Origin: a virus
Reading direction: 5' to 3' (one strand)
Length of the DNA: 50,625 bases
Virus record (IMG/VR): IMGVR_UViG_3300001918_000035
Coordinates: 1 to 50,625 of that record
Shown here: positions 16,472-24,174 of the stretch, piece by piece
Layout of the letters: the number at the start of each line of letters is the position of its first letter
Numbering within the stretch: the stretch's first letter is position 1
Made by a program: the position numbers and the translations under genes
The notes under the pieces: model-generated
Told to the model about the DNA's origin: nothing
Seen by the model: the letters and a program-made list of their open reading frames with translations, nothing else
The model's database searches: none

Positions 16472-17308
16472 ATGGAGTCGAGTCCCTTGGAGCCGGTGCG
16501 TCCGGTTCGACCCGCGGCTGCCTATATCGGCGGCAAGCGGAACCTGTCCCGCCGCCTGGTCGCCATGATCGATGGCGTCACTCATGAGGCGTATTGCGAA
16601 CCGTTCGTCGGCATGGGCGGTGTTTTCCTGCGCCGGACGCGGCGGCCGAAAGTGGAGGTCGTGAACGACATCAGCGGCGACGTCGTGACTCTCTTCCGGG
16701 TCCTGCAGGAGCACTATCCATATTTCGTCGACATGCTTCGATGGCGCCTGACCAGCCGGGCAGAGTTCGAGCGTCTGCTGTCCCTGCCTGGTGATCGGCT
16801 GACCGATCTGCAGCGCGCTGCGCGCTTTCTCTACGTCCAACGGACAGCGTTCGGCGGCAAGGTCGCGGGCCGCACCTTCGGCGTCTCGCCAATGACGTCC
16901 GCTCGTTTTGACGTCACGAAGCTGGAACCTCTCCTCGCCGATTTGCACGAACGCCTGGCGGGTGTGGTGATCGAGCGACTTGCATGGTCGGAGTTCCTGG
17001 ATCGCTACGATCGACCTGGAACGCTGTTCTACCTCGATCCGCCTTACTGGGGCTGCGAAGACGACTATGGCCCCGGCGTTTTCGACGGTTCGAACTTTGA
17101 GCGGCTGGCCGACCACCTGGCGCGCCTGAGAGGGCGCTTCATCTTGTCGATCAACGACCGCCCAGAAATTCACCGCTTGTTTTCGCGGTTCCACATTGCT
17201 CCCGCGACGCTGACATATCGGATCAGTGGCGCTCCGACCGACGCCCACGAACTGATTATAAGCAGCCCTGATATTTGCGGTGGACTGAGTGGTCATAACG
17301 GGTGCTAA
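16472..17308 (+). CDS. DNA adenine methylase, D12 class (Dam-like, 278 aa)
   Basis: The protein transfers a methyl group from S-adenosylmethionine to N6 of adenine. The AdoMet-binding motif is the variant YIGGKRNL near residue 16, followed by EAYCEPFVGMGGVFLRR. The catalytic motif is DPPYWG (D189-Y192). The order of motifs is that of the Dam/M.MboI type (D12 family), unlike CcrM. I chose the ATG at 16472; a TTG three codons earlier is possible. The gene lies in the accessory zone by the repressor. It probably modifies phage DNA against host restriction, a function filled by Mom in Mu, or alters methylation-sensitive promoters. Target sequence cannot be read from the protein; GATC is the family's usual target. 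Confidence 0.88.
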   Translation: MESSPLEPVRPVRPAAAYIGGKRNLSRRLVAMIDGVTHEAYCEPFVGMGGVFLRRTRRPKVEVVNDISGDVVTLFRVLQEHYPYFVDMLRWRLTSRAEFERLLSLPGDRLTDLQRAARFLYVQRTAFGGKVAGRTFGVSPMTSARFDVTKLEPLLADLHERLAGVVIERLAWSEFLDRYDRPGTLFYLDPPYWGCEDDYGPGVFDGSNFERLADHLARLRGRFILSINDRPEIHRLFSRFHIAPATLTYRISGAPTDAHELIISSPDICGGLSGHNGC

Positions 17309-17463
17309 CACCTTGACCCGCACGCTGGCCAACTTCATGAATCGGCCAGGTGTCCGTACCGTCCTTTTCCTCCGGCTCCGGCAGCGCTCCCTAATCGGCG
17401 CGGGGGGCCAGTCGGGCTCTCCGGAGGCCGGGCTCTGCCCGGGGCAAGAAAAGGAGACCGCCT

Positions 17464-17577
17464 ATGCGACGCGTCTTTGTGCGCTCGTATACGCGCTGGC
17501 GGCTTGGCCGGGTGGAGGCTGTGAGGGCCCACACCCGGCGCTGGCCTAACCAGTTCGTGTTCTCGTTCGTGAAGTAG
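17464..17577 (+). CDS. Candidate 37-aa basic aromatic microprotein
   Basis: A short frame starts ATG at 17464 behind AAAAGGAGA at ideal spacing and ends TAG at 17577. It reads MRRVFVRSYTRWRLGRVEAV at the start and ends FVFSFVK. The predicted product is strongly basic with many aromatic residues. It follows a hairpin (CCGGGC TCT GCCCGG, around 17429-17443). The evidence is the good ribosome site and the non-random composition; there is no family I can name. Confidence 0.45.
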   Translation: MRRVFVRSYTRWRLGRVEAVRAHTRRWPNQFVFSFVK

Positions 17578-17615
17578 CAACACTCTCGATCGGCGGTACG
17601 GGCACCACCTGGCAG

Positions 17616-17641
17616 ATCATTCGAACCACCAGCCGAATGAT
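17616..17641. promoter_or_regulatory. Perfect 8-bp inverted repeat, possible operator
   Basis: ATCATTCG (17616-17623) and CGAATGAT (17634-17641) form a perfect dyad with a 10-base spacer, about one DNA turn between the half sites, which fits binding by a dimeric regulator. It lies in the 264-bp gap (17578-17841) in which I see no convincing gene. Confidence 0.45.
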
Positions 17642-17841
17642 ACCGGTCCGCAAGCGCGACGATACGAATCGCGCCCGCCGTATGTCAAACGTTGTATGGC
17701 CATTTCGGACGAGCTGCGCAGACCTGCAGAACAAAGCCGGTGTGCTTGCGCGAATCGGCAGAACGCCGCCAGAACATTCCGGTGCTGTCGCCCACGTCGT
17801 CATCGATTCGCCTCCAGCCAGCCTTCCCAGACAAGGTCGAG

Positions 17842-18033
17842 ATGTATCGGTTCGTGACGCCGGCACGCTGTGGCGAGTGGCGGGAGTCGCGCCGGCGCGC
17901 GATGCTGGACGCCGCGCGCGCCGGCTTCGGCTCGATCGACGAACACCCCGCCGCCCCGGGCGAGGAGCGCCGAATCTATCTGCACCCGTTCGTGGCGATC
18001 GAAACGACCGTTCTGGCCGAGCAAGCAGCCTGA
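17842..18033 (+). CDS. Small hypothetical protein (63 aa)
   Basis: This frame starts MYRFVTPARCGEWRESRR behind AAGG and contains DAARAGFGSIDEHPAAPGEE and IYLHPFVAIETTVLA. The frame is open upstream to an ATG at 17692, but that part is low in protein-like character. The pattern (short helix with GEW, acidic middle, beta end) looks like a genuine small phage protein. It has no recognised family and lies just outside the repressor gene, transcribed toward it. Confidence 0.5.
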   Translation: MYRFVTPARCGEWRESRRRAMLDAARAGFGSIDEHPAAPGEERRIYLHPFVAIETTVLAEQAA

Positions 18034-18090
18034 GATTGGACGCGCGGGGCTTGGAGCGGATACCTCCGCTTCGAGATGCCGCTAAATCGC

Positions 18091-18109
18091 CGTGGGCACG
18101 ATGCCCACG
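18091..18109. terminator. Hairpin between convergent genes, likely repressor terminator
   Basis: CGTGGGCA (18091-18098) pairs perfectly with TGCCCACG (18102-18109) around a 3-base loop. It lies between the end of the small plus-strand gene (18033) and the end of the leftward repressor gene (18197). No clear T-run is present on either strand, so termination efficiency is uncertain. Confidence 0.45.
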
Positions 18110-18196
18110 ATAGTTAGAGGCGTCTTGGGTGGTTTCGGTCGGAAGCCGCCGGTTGGCCGCTGGCGGGGCTTAAAATCGGCTTGATCCTGGCACCGC

Positions 18197-18862
18197 TCAC
18201 CATTGCTTGCCGGACCAGACGACGCGACCGAGAACGCGGAGTCGCTCGTCGACTTCGGCCGCCGGCACATCAATTGGCCCATAATCCGGGTTTTTGCTGA
18301 GAATGAGGATCCCGATGGCCGATCTCTGAAGCCGCTTCACCATCAGCTCGCCGTCAAACACGATGACGTACATCGCCTCGGCTCGATATCGCTGGCTCTT
18401 ATCGTACATTACAAGATCGCCGTCGCTGATGTCCGGCAACATGCTCTTCCCGCGAGCAATGACGATCTCGAGGGAGGATAACGAGCCCAACGTCCGAGCG
18501 TAGCTAGCGGGGAAAGGCAGCTCGTCTACGACCGCCGGCTCTGCCCCGGCAGACCGACCATATCCGGCCGAAGCCTCAACCTCGACGATCGGAATATTGA
18601 CTATCGCGTCCCGGAGGTCGCTCGCCGATTGACCTCCCGTCAACAGGAAATCGACACTGACCCCGACTTCGGCTGCGATCGCGGCGAGCCTAGCTGCGCC
18701 GATCCCTTGGCCGGTCCGCAGGACGTTGTTCAGGTTCTGCCGGCTGATTCCTAAGCGACGCGCGATCTCAGCCTGACCGCCCGCTTTCTTCACAGCCGTG
18801 GCAAGCCGTTCCCGAGCCTCGTCGGATAGCCCTTTCGCTTCCGAGCGAGACTTACTTGACAT
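18197..18862 (-). CDS. CI/LexA-like phage repressor with S24 autocleavage domain (221 aa)
   Basis: This is the prophage lysogeny repressor. The N-terminus holds a helix-turn-helix (GGQAEIARRLGISRQNLNNV, about residues 28-47). The C-terminus is a LexA/UmuD-type S24 peptidase with nucleophile serine S140 in ARGKSML and general-base lysine K176 in LMVKRLQ. RecA-stimulated self-cleavage would therefore link induction to DNA damage, unlike the Mu c protein, which has no such domain. The start may be the ATG at 18862 or the in-frame GTG at 18868. It is transcribed away from the Ner/transposase operon, and the shared 18862-18915 gap holds paired TGTCCA half sites, likely its operator. Confidence 0.9.
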   Translation of the reverse strand: MSSKSRSEAKGLSDEARERLATAVKKAGGQAEIARRLGISRQNLNNVLRTGQGIGAARLAAIAAEVGVSVDFLLTGGQSASDLRDAIVNIPIVEVEASAGYGRSAGAEPAVVDELPFPASYARTLGSLSSLEIVIARGKSMLPDISDGDLVMYDKSQRYRAEAMYVIVFDGELMVKRLQRSAIGILILSKNPDYGPIDVPAAEVDERLRVLGRVVWSGKQW

Positions 18863-18884
18863 GTCCACTTTGCTTGTCCATTGA
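18856..18884 (+). promoter_or_regulatory. Early (transposase operon) promoter with TGTCCA operator repeats
   Basis: TTGACA at 18856-18861 is a consensus -35; 17 bases later CATTGA/ATTGAA offers a weak -10 box. Two TGTCCA copies (18862-18867 and 18875-18880) 13 bp apart lie within the spacer and overlap the repressor start. A repressor or Ner bound here could block both directions. Confidence 0.55.
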
Positions 18885-18914
18885 AATGCGACACATCGTC
18901 AAGGAGCTGTCGCG

Positions 18915-19196
18915 TTGGCGCAGGACTGGCACCCGGAGGACATCAAGGCGGAGGTTCGCAAGCGCGGGATGACGCTCGCCGAGATCGGCCGCCTCAACGG
19001 CTTGTCTCGTCAGACGATGGCACATGCGCTGGTCCAGCCGAGTGCTGCTGCGGAGCGGGTGATCGCCGATGCGATCGGGATCGCTGCTCATCATATCTGG
19101 CCCTCCCGCTACCACCCGGACGGGAGCCGCAAGCGTCCGCAGCCTCCCGTCAATTATCACCGTATGCCGCGCTTCGTCGCAGAGGCGGCCGCGTGA
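18915..19196 (+). CDS. ner: Ner-like DNA-binding protein (93 aa)
   Basis: This small helix-turn-helix protein has the Ner/Nlp signature: DWHPEDIKAEVRKRGMTLAE, then GLSRQTMAHAL, then AIGIAAHHIWPSRYHPDG. Ner of Mu turns down early and repressor transcription during lytic growth. The start is a TTG at 18915 with AAGGAG eight bases upstream. It is the first gene of the rightward early operon, divergent from the repressor, the canonical position. The C-terminal extension (about 70-93) is longer than in Mu Ner (75 aa). Confidence 0.9.
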   Translation: MAQDWHPEDIKAEVRKRGMTLAEIGRLNGLSRQTMAHALVQPSAAAERVIADAIGIAAHHIWPSRYHPDGSRKRPQPPVNYHRMPRFVAEAAA

Positions 19197-19297
19197 GCCT
19201 CACCTACCAGCATATTTCCCGCGTTTTCCACCTGCAAATGTGGACAGTCCGCGACGCCGTCTCGCTCTGGGACTGCGGTGAAGGCGCGCGACGCTGA
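19193..19297 (+). CDS. Candidate 34-aa ORF coupling ner and the transposase
   Basis: A GTG at 19193 overlaps the ner stop, and the frame ends TGA overlapping the transposase ATG (TGATG). It reads MSLTYQHISRVFHLQMWTVR at the start. The tight overlaps at both ends suggest it is translated, possibly only to carry ribosomes to the transposase start. There is no family resemblance. Confidence 0.4.
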   Translation: MSLTYQHISRVFHLQMWTVRDAVSLWDCGEGARR

Positions 19298-21099
19298 TGC
19301 GGGCCGGGGGGACGCATCTCAGCGCAGGCGATCTGGCCCAGCTGGAGCTTGACGGGCTGCCGTCGACGAAGCGCGGTGTCGCTCTGCTGGCGGACCGGGA
19401 GGGCTGGTCCTGGACGGATCAACCCGGCAATGGCGGCTTGACGCGTCTCTACGCGATCGCCGACCTGCCGGTTCTCGCTCGCCGCGATCTCGCCGCCCGC
19501 TGGGCGGACCAGGCGCCGAGCAGCTTGCGCGGACGCGGGCGGCCGAAGGGCACGGACTTCTTCACGCGCCACCCCGATGTGGCCAGCGCGGTCGAGGCGA
19601 TCCTTGCCGAGCGGCAGCTGTCCGTTCCTCGCATTCTCGAGCTTCTGGAAACCCGGTTCGACGAGCTGCCGTCGCTCCGCACGCTGCGGCGGTTCGTGAC
19701 CACGGTCGAGCGCGCTAAGCCTGCTCTGCTGGCCTCCACGCGCGATCCGGACGCCTACAAGAGCCGCTTCCGCGTCTCACTTGGCCGCGCCGATGGCGGC
19801 GTCACCCATGCCCACCAGGTGTGGGAGCTGGACACCACCAAGGCGGACGTCATGACCAGGGGCGGCCGCCGCATGGTCCTGGGCGTGATCGACCGTTGGT
19901 CGCGTCGTGCGCGCTTCCTGGTGGCGCCGTCGGAGAGCGGGCAATCCGTCCGGCGCTTGCTGATCGACACGATCCGCGGCTGGGGCGTGCTGCCGGAGGC
20001 GGTCGCGACCGACAACGGTGCCGGCTATATCAATGCCTCGATCAAGACGGCGCTCGAGGCGCTCGGGATCGAGCACCGGATCTGCCCGCCGGGAAGCCCG
20101 GAAAAGAAGCCGTTCGTGGAGCGGCTGTTCGGGACATTCACCCGCGAACGGGCGGAGCTGCTGCGCGGCTACGCCGGCCACAGCGTCGCCGAAGCGCAGA
20201 AGCTGCGCGCGATCGCCCGCAAGCAGACCGGCCGGGCCGTGATCGTGCCGGAGCTTGAGGCCGACGAGCTGCAGGCGATTCTCGATGCTTGGGTAGATGG
20301 CGTCTACCACCAGCGGGAGCACAGCGCCCTCCGGATGACGCCGATGGCCAAGTGGCTGTCCTCCCCGACGCGGGCAGCAGCTGCGCCCGCCGAGGATGTG
20401 CTGAAGGTCGCGCTCTCCGCCTATGTCGGGACGCACAAGGTCGGGAAGCGCGGCTTGGTGTGGCGAGGCGGACGCTATTGGGCCGCGGAGCTGGCGCCGT
20501 TCGTCGGCCGGCCGGTCACCGTTCGCCGGGACGAAGAAGATCTCGGGGCGCTGTTTGCCTTCGACGAGAACGGCCGTTTCATCGGCACGGCAGTCAATGC
20601 CGAACGGGCTGGGTTGTCCGAAGAGCTGTTCGCTAGGGAGGCGCGGCGCCAGCAGGCCGATTGGATGAAGGCGGCGCGCGCGGAGCTGCGCGACCGCCAG
20701 CGTGATTTCTCGATCGAGAAGGCCAAGGACCAGCTGCTGCGCCGCGACGCCGAGCGCGCAGGCAGGCTCACCGCCCTGCCGCTTCCGACCACGGAACGGG
20801 CAACCGCCACCATGCTCAGTATCGCTCTGGCGCCGGCGCCATCGATGCCGACACCTGAGCGCCTGGCGGACGCCGTTCGCCGTTCCGCGCCTGGCCCACG
20901 CTTGGAGAGCCTCGCCGATCGGATCGCCCGCGTCGACGCTGTCATCGCCGCCGCCGATCGCGGCGAGGCGGTCGATCCCGACGAGCTGCGCCGCGCAAGG
21001 CTCTACGCCACCTCAACGGAATACCGCGCCGAGAAGCTGACGGCAGCGGTCTTCCGGCCCCGAACAACCGCCCCGATCCCCGGCCGCAAGGTCGGCTGA
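19297..21099 (+). CDS. A: MuA-like DDE transposase (600 aa)
   Basis: This enzyme cuts and joins the phage ends during integration and replicative transposition. The catalytic triad is visible: D179 in WELDTTKAD, D239 in ATDNGAGY, and E275 in KPFVERLFGTF. Spacing between the last two acids is 36, close to the D-35-E of retroviral-type enzymes and shorter than the 56 of Mu A. Residues 1-90 hold the winged-helix part that binds the ends (GVALLADREGWSWTDQ). Residues about 370-440 form the beta-barrel (GLVWRGGRYWAAELAPFVGR) and the C-terminus would contact the B protein. Start ATG overlaps the preceding stop. Family identity is certain. Confidence 0.95.
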   Translation: MRAGGTHLSAGDLAQLELDGLPSTKRGVALLADREGWSWTDQPGNGGLTRLYAIADLPVLARRDLAARWADQAPSSLRGRGRPKGTDFFTRHPDVASAVEAILAERQLSVPRILELLETRFDELPSLRTLRRFVTTVERAKPALLASTRDPDAYKSRFRVSLGRADGGVTHAHQVWELDTTKADVMTRGGRRMVLGVIDRWSRRARFLVAPSESGQSVRRLLIDTIRGWGVLPEAVATDNGAGYINASIKTALEALGIEHRICPPGSPEKKPFVERLFGTFTRERAELLRGYAGHSVAEAQKLRAIARKQTGRAVIVPELEADELQAILDAWVDGVYHQREHSALRMTPMAKWLSSPTRAAAAPAEDVLKVALSAYVGTHKVGKRGLVWRGGRYWAAELAPFVGRPVTVRRDEEDLGALFAFDENGRFIGTAVNAERAGLSEELFAREARRQQADWMKAARAELRDRQRDFSIEKAKDQLLRRDAERAGRLTALPLPTTERATATMLSIALAPAPSMPTPERLADAVRRSAPGPRLESLADRIARVDAVIAAADRGEAVDPDELRRARLYATSTEYRAEKLTAAVFRPRTTAPIPGRKVG

Positions 21100-21119
21100 C
21101 CACCGAAGGAGGACTGCCT

Positions 21120-21881
21120 GTGACCCAAGCTTTCGAACCTCAGCTGGAGCTGGAGCCGGCGCGGCCGGTCCATGCGCAGCTGACCAACATGAGCCTCGCG
21201 CTGCGCACGCTGCTCGATTGCCAGGAGGCGCCCGAGGGGAGCCCGCGCCTCGGCCTGTTCTATGGGCCATCCGGCTACGGCAAGAGTGTGGCCGCTGCCT
21301 TCTGCGCCGGCCGGTTCGAGGCCGCGTTCATCGAAGCGAAGTCGGTCTGGGCTCAGCGCTCGATCCTCGAGGCGATCGCCCGCGAACTGGGCGTAAGCCG
21401 GCTGGAGCGGACCAACCCCAAGATCCTCCAGCAGATCATCGACGCGCTCCGGCACGAGCCCCGCGCGCTGATCATCGACGAGATGGATCACCTGGTGAAG
21501 AAGCAGTCCGTCGAGGTGATCCGCGACATCCACGACGGCGCGGGCGTGCCGATCATGATGATCGGCGAAGAGGCGCTGCCGGCGAAGCTCAAGGAATGGG
21601 AGCGGTTCGACAACCGCATCCTGGTCGCCACCGCTGCTCAGCCGGCAAGCTTCGACGACGGTCGCAAACTGCGCGATCATTACTGCAACCGGGTGTCGAT
21701 CGCCGACGATCTCGTCGCGCTGTTCGTCGAGCGCACGAAGGGCGTCACTCGCCGGGTCGTGACCAATCTCCAGCAGGCGCAGCGCCTGGCGCTCGAGGAG
21801 GGCGCAGACGCGATCGACTGCGATTGGTGGGGACGCCGCCCGGTGCTGACCGGCGAAGTCGCGCTGCGGCGGGCAGCGTGA
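21120..21881 (+). CDS. B: MuB-like AAA+ ATPase, transposition target protein (253 aa)
   Basis: This ATPase binds target DNA, activates the transposase and gives target immunity. Walker A is GPSGYGKS (residues 49-56) and Walker B is ALIIDEMD (D120, E121). The sequence continues with GVPIMMIGEEALPAKLKEWE as in MuB/TniB-type proteins. At 253 aa it is shorter than Mu B (312 aa), and the first 25 residues do not hold the N-terminal helix-turn-helix of Mu B. The GTG start has AAGGAGG upstream. It follows the transposase directly, and its stop overlaps the next start (TGATG). Confidence 0.93.
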   Translation: MTQAFEPQLELEPARPVHAQLTNMSLALRTLLDCQEAPEGSPRLGLFYGPSGYGKSVAAAFCAGRFEAAFIEAKSVWAQRSILEAIARELGVSRLERTNPKILQQIIDALRHEPRALIIDEMDHLVKKQSVEVIRDIHDGAGVPIMMIGEEALPAKLKEWERFDNRILVATAAQPASFDDGRKLRDHYCNRVSIADDLVALFVERTKGVTRRVVTNLQQAQRLALEEGADAIDCDWWGRRPVLTGEVALRRAA

Positions 21882-22471
21882 TGCAGCCCGGCTCCTCTCC
21901 GATCGCCGAGCCGCTGTGGACGGAGCTGCGCCGCCGGCGCCGCCCCGCAACGATCCGCGAACTCCAGCTCGCCACGGCCACGCGCCGCAGCTCTGTCGTC
22001 CAGCAGATCGGACGCTGGGAGCGGGCCGGGTTCGTCCGCCGAATCCCCGACACGAGGCCGCTTGCAATCGCCATGATCCCGACCGTCGCAAAATTTTCGA
22101 AGCCGCCCCGCGCCGTCTGCTCGGATCGCCCGGGTGCGCATCAGCGCCAACGCATCTGGGCCGCGATGCGGATCCTGAAGCGCTTCGACATTCCCGCCCT
22201 GGAAATCGCCGCACAGGCCAGCCGGCGCGGGGTCGAGACCTATCTGAACGTGCTGCTGCGCGCCGGTTACGCGAAGCGACTCAGCCGCGGCCACCACAAG
22301 CTCGGCACCTGGTCGACCTACCAGCTGGTGCGGGACACCGGGCGGAAATCCCCGGCGGTGTCGAACCGGGCCGGGGCCTGCCGGCTCGTCGATCGAAACG
22401 ACGGGTCCAGCCATGTCCTGAGCGCGGCGGTCTCCCCCTCTGAAGGGGGGGATATTAACCATGTTCGTTAA
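21881..22471 (+). CDS. Winged-helix DNA-binding protein, unknown role (196 aa)
   Basis: The start ATG overlaps the stop of the B gene. Residues 1-60 read as a winged helix (ATIRELQLATATRRSSVVQQ, then IGRWERAGFVRRI) and residues 80-150 as a second one (RIWAAMRILKRFDIPALEIA, then LLRAGYAKRL). Two consecutive winged helices of this kind occur in early proteins of transposable phages of alphaproteobacteria, but I know no function. The C-terminal 40 residues look disordered, and a CCCCCT/AGGGGG hairpin lies in the last codons (22434-22449). Confidence 0.7.
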   Translation: MQPGSSPIAEPLWTELRRRRRPATIRELQLATATRRSSVVQQIGRWERAGFVRRIPDTRPLAIAMIPTVAKFSKPPRAVCSDRPGAHQRQRIWAAMRILKRFDIPALEIAAQASRRGVETYLNVLLRAGYAKRLSRGHHKLGTWSTYQLVRDTGRKSPAVSNRAGACRLVDRNDGSSHVLSAAVSPSEGGDINHVR

Positions 22472-22850
22472 CCATAATTCCTCCGCCACCAACCTTACAA
22501 AGGCCGCCGCTGCCTGGGCGCCCGACATGCCCGAATGGGTCCGGCTGCTGGCGAGCGCCTGTGACGCGACCAACCAGCGCGCTGTGGCCGAGAAGCTGGG
22601 CAAGTCGAGCGGCTATGTCAGCCGCCTCATCAATCGCAGCTATGCCGGCAGCTATGCCGAAGCCGAGGTCCAGGTCCGCGCCGCCTTCGGCCGCGAAGGC
22701 GTGATCTGCCCGGTCTGGGGCGAGGCCATTCCGCTCTCCAGCTGCCTCCGCATCCGGCGGCGCAAGGACCCTCCCGATAACCAGGCGCGCCGCCTCTACG
22801 CGCGCGTCTGCCCGACCTGCCCGAACAACACCGATCGAGAGGAGGCCTGA
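22461..22850 (+). CDS. Small early HTH protein with C-terminal cysteine pair (129 aa)
   Basis: The protein has a helix-turn-helix at about residues 38-60 (NQRAVAEKLGKSSGYVSRLI), an arginine-rich middle and a CPTCPNN motif close to the end. It could be a transcription regulator of the early operon. The start overlaps the end of the previous gene by 11 bases. TTAACCAT occurs twice around the start (22455-22462 and 22468-22475), a possible regulator site. No precise family. Confidence 0.65.
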   Translation: MFVNHNSSATNLTKAAAAWAPDMPEWVRLLASACDATNQRAVAEKLGKSSGYVSRLINRSYAGSYAEAEVQVRAAFGREGVICPVWGEAIPLSSCLRIRRRKDPPDNQARRLYARVCPTCPNNTDREEA

Positions 22851-22851
22851 C

Positions 22852-23106
22852 ATGCCTGTTTCAAGGCTGCTGCGCGGCCGTTGCGACGCCCGGGAAACGG
22901 CCAGGCCCGATGCGCTCGGGCGGCCCTTGAACGCTTACGTCCGGGAATGCCCCGCCTGTGCGGCCACCGGCTTCACCGCCCAGGGCTGGTGCGGCGAGTG
23001 TCGCGGCCTTGGCTGGTACGCCGTCGTTCGCCGGATCGACGTGCTGGCGACCGTCCTGATCGGCAGCGGCGCAGGCGCTGTCGCGATCCTGGTGCTCGCG
23101 CTGTGA
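22852..23106 (+). CDS. Small zinc-ribbon protein with a C-terminal membrane helix (84 aa)
   Basis: A strong GAGAGGAGG lies before the ATG. The sequence has CPAC and CGEC pairs (residues 34-52, RECPACAATGFTAQGWCGEC), a DnaJ-like zinc-knuckle pattern, followed by a hydrophobic C-terminal helix (VLATVLIGSGAGAVAILVLA). This is a tail-anchored arrangement. I see no known family; a host-takeover role is a guess. Confidence 0.6.
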   Translation: MPVSRLLRGRCDARETARPDALGRPLNAYVRECPACAATGFTAQGWCGECRGLGWYAVVRRIDVLATVLIGSGAGAVAILVLAL

Positions 23107-23318
23107 CCCGCCCCAGCGACGAACGAGGCCTTGTCGCCCTGATCGCCGGCCGGGGCGACGTGATCGTCTACCGGCCGGCCGAGCCCAACCACTGCCCGCG
23201 CTGCGGCCGCGCCAACTGGCTCGTCGGTCGCGTCACGGCGGAGTGCGCCAGCTGCGGGACCGCGCTTCCCCTTGTCCATCCATCCCCGTCCGCATTGCCC
23301 GAAAGGATCGAAGAATGA
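23103..23318 (+). CDS. Small zinc-ribbon protein (71 aa)
   Basis: GTG start overlapping the previous stop. Two cysteine pairs, CPRCGRANW and CASCGTALP, form a zinc ribbon in the middle. It is coupled to the Gam gene by ATGA. Small ribbons like this are frequent in early operons of transposable phages and may bind DNA or RNA polymerase, but nothing here tells which. Confidence 0.6.
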   Translation: MTRPSDERGLVALIAGRGDVIVYRPAEPNHCPRCGRANWLVGRVTAECASCGTALPLVHPSPSALPERIEE

Positions 23319-23896
23319 CCGCGAGACCGCGCCGCAAGGCGCCGCGCCTGCAGGCGCCGCAGACGATCGAGGAAGCGACCGCATTGCTGGCCGACTATGC
23401 CGCCTGCCTCACCCAGGCGGAGCAGCTCCGCGCCGATGCCGACGCGTCGATTGCCAAGATCGAAGGCGCCCGCGACGAATTTCTGAAGCCGCTCGAGGAG
23501 CGGATGAAGGACAACTTCCGGCAGCTGCGCGCCTGGTGGGCCGTCGCCGGCGAGGCGATCACCGAGGGCAAGCGCAAGTCGGCCGAAATCGCCGGGTGCG
23601 TTCTGGGCGAGCGCATGACGCCGCCGAAGCTCGCCTTCGCGGCAGGGATGGATGAGGCAGACGCCGTAGACGAGATCCTCGCCAGCGATCTCGACGACGA
23701 GAAGCTGATCGTCACGACGATGAAGCTGATCAAGCCGGTAATCATCCAGCTGCTCAAGGACGAGAACAGCGACGACGCGCGCGAACTGCGAACGCGTGGT
23801 CTGTTCCTGAAGCAGACGACGGAGTTCTTCATCGACCGCGCGGCTCCGAAGCCGCCTGCGACCGAGCAGATCGAGACGGAGGGCGCTGGGCTGTGA
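23315..23896 (+). CDS. gam: Gam-like host-nuclease inhibitor (193 aa)
   Basis: Gam binds double-stranded DNA ends as a Ku-like dimer and shields them from exonucleases. The sequence has the long N-terminal helical hairpin (about residues 18-75: EEATALLADYAACLTQAEQL, then GARDEFLKPLEERMKDNFRQ), then KRKSAEIAGCVLGERMTPPK, which matches the family phrase around a small beta unit, and a C-terminal LRTRGLFLKQTTEFFID. Mu Gam is 174 aa. Its place downstream of A and B agrees with Mu. The start overlaps the preceding stop. Confidence 0.85.
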   Translation: MTARPRRKAPRLQAPQTIEEATALLADYAACLTQAEQLRADADASIAKIEGARDEFLKPLEERMKDNFRQLRAWWAVAGEAITEGKRKSAEIAGCVLGERMTPPKLAFAAGMDEADAVDEILASDLDDEKLIVTTMKLIKPVIIQLLKDENSDDARELRTRGLFLKQTTEFFIDRAAPKPPATEQIETEGAGL

Positions 23897-24174
23897 GCGG
23901 ATCCTTCCTTCATGAAGCCGACGGCATTCGCGTGCCGGTCATCCATTCGGTGCTTCCAGCCGCCGCCGATCGCCGCCGCCTTTTCTGCGGTATCGCGGCC
24001 GGCGACTGCTCTGGCGGGATCGCCATCACGATCTGGGCCGAAGACGGCACGCAGCTGTCGGTCGAGCTGAACGACGACGCCTTCGATGTCTTCGCGGGCA
24101 TTCTGGCGGCCGCGATCGAGCGCCGCTCCGTTGCCATCCTCGGCAACCGGACGGGCGGGGAGACGATCCAGTGA
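23893..24174 (+). CDS. Small early protein, unknown (93 aa)
   Basis: GTG start overlapping the Gam stop; the stop overlaps the next GTG. The sequence (GIAAGDCSGGIAITIWAEDG, then VELNDDAFDVFAGILAAAIE) looks like a small alpha/beta fold. No motif I recognise. Its fixed position in a tightly overlapped operon argues that it is translated. Confidence 0.55.
   Translation: MSGSFLHEADGIRVPVIHSVLPAAADRRRLFCGIAAGDCSGGIAITIWAEDGTQLSVELNDDAFDVFAGILAAAIERRSVAILGNRTGGETIQ

Noticed and set aside
16472-17308. The methylase as a CcrM-type (GANTC) enzyme
   Set aside because: The motif order (AdoMet motif first, DPPY later) and overall sequence are of the Dam/D12 type.
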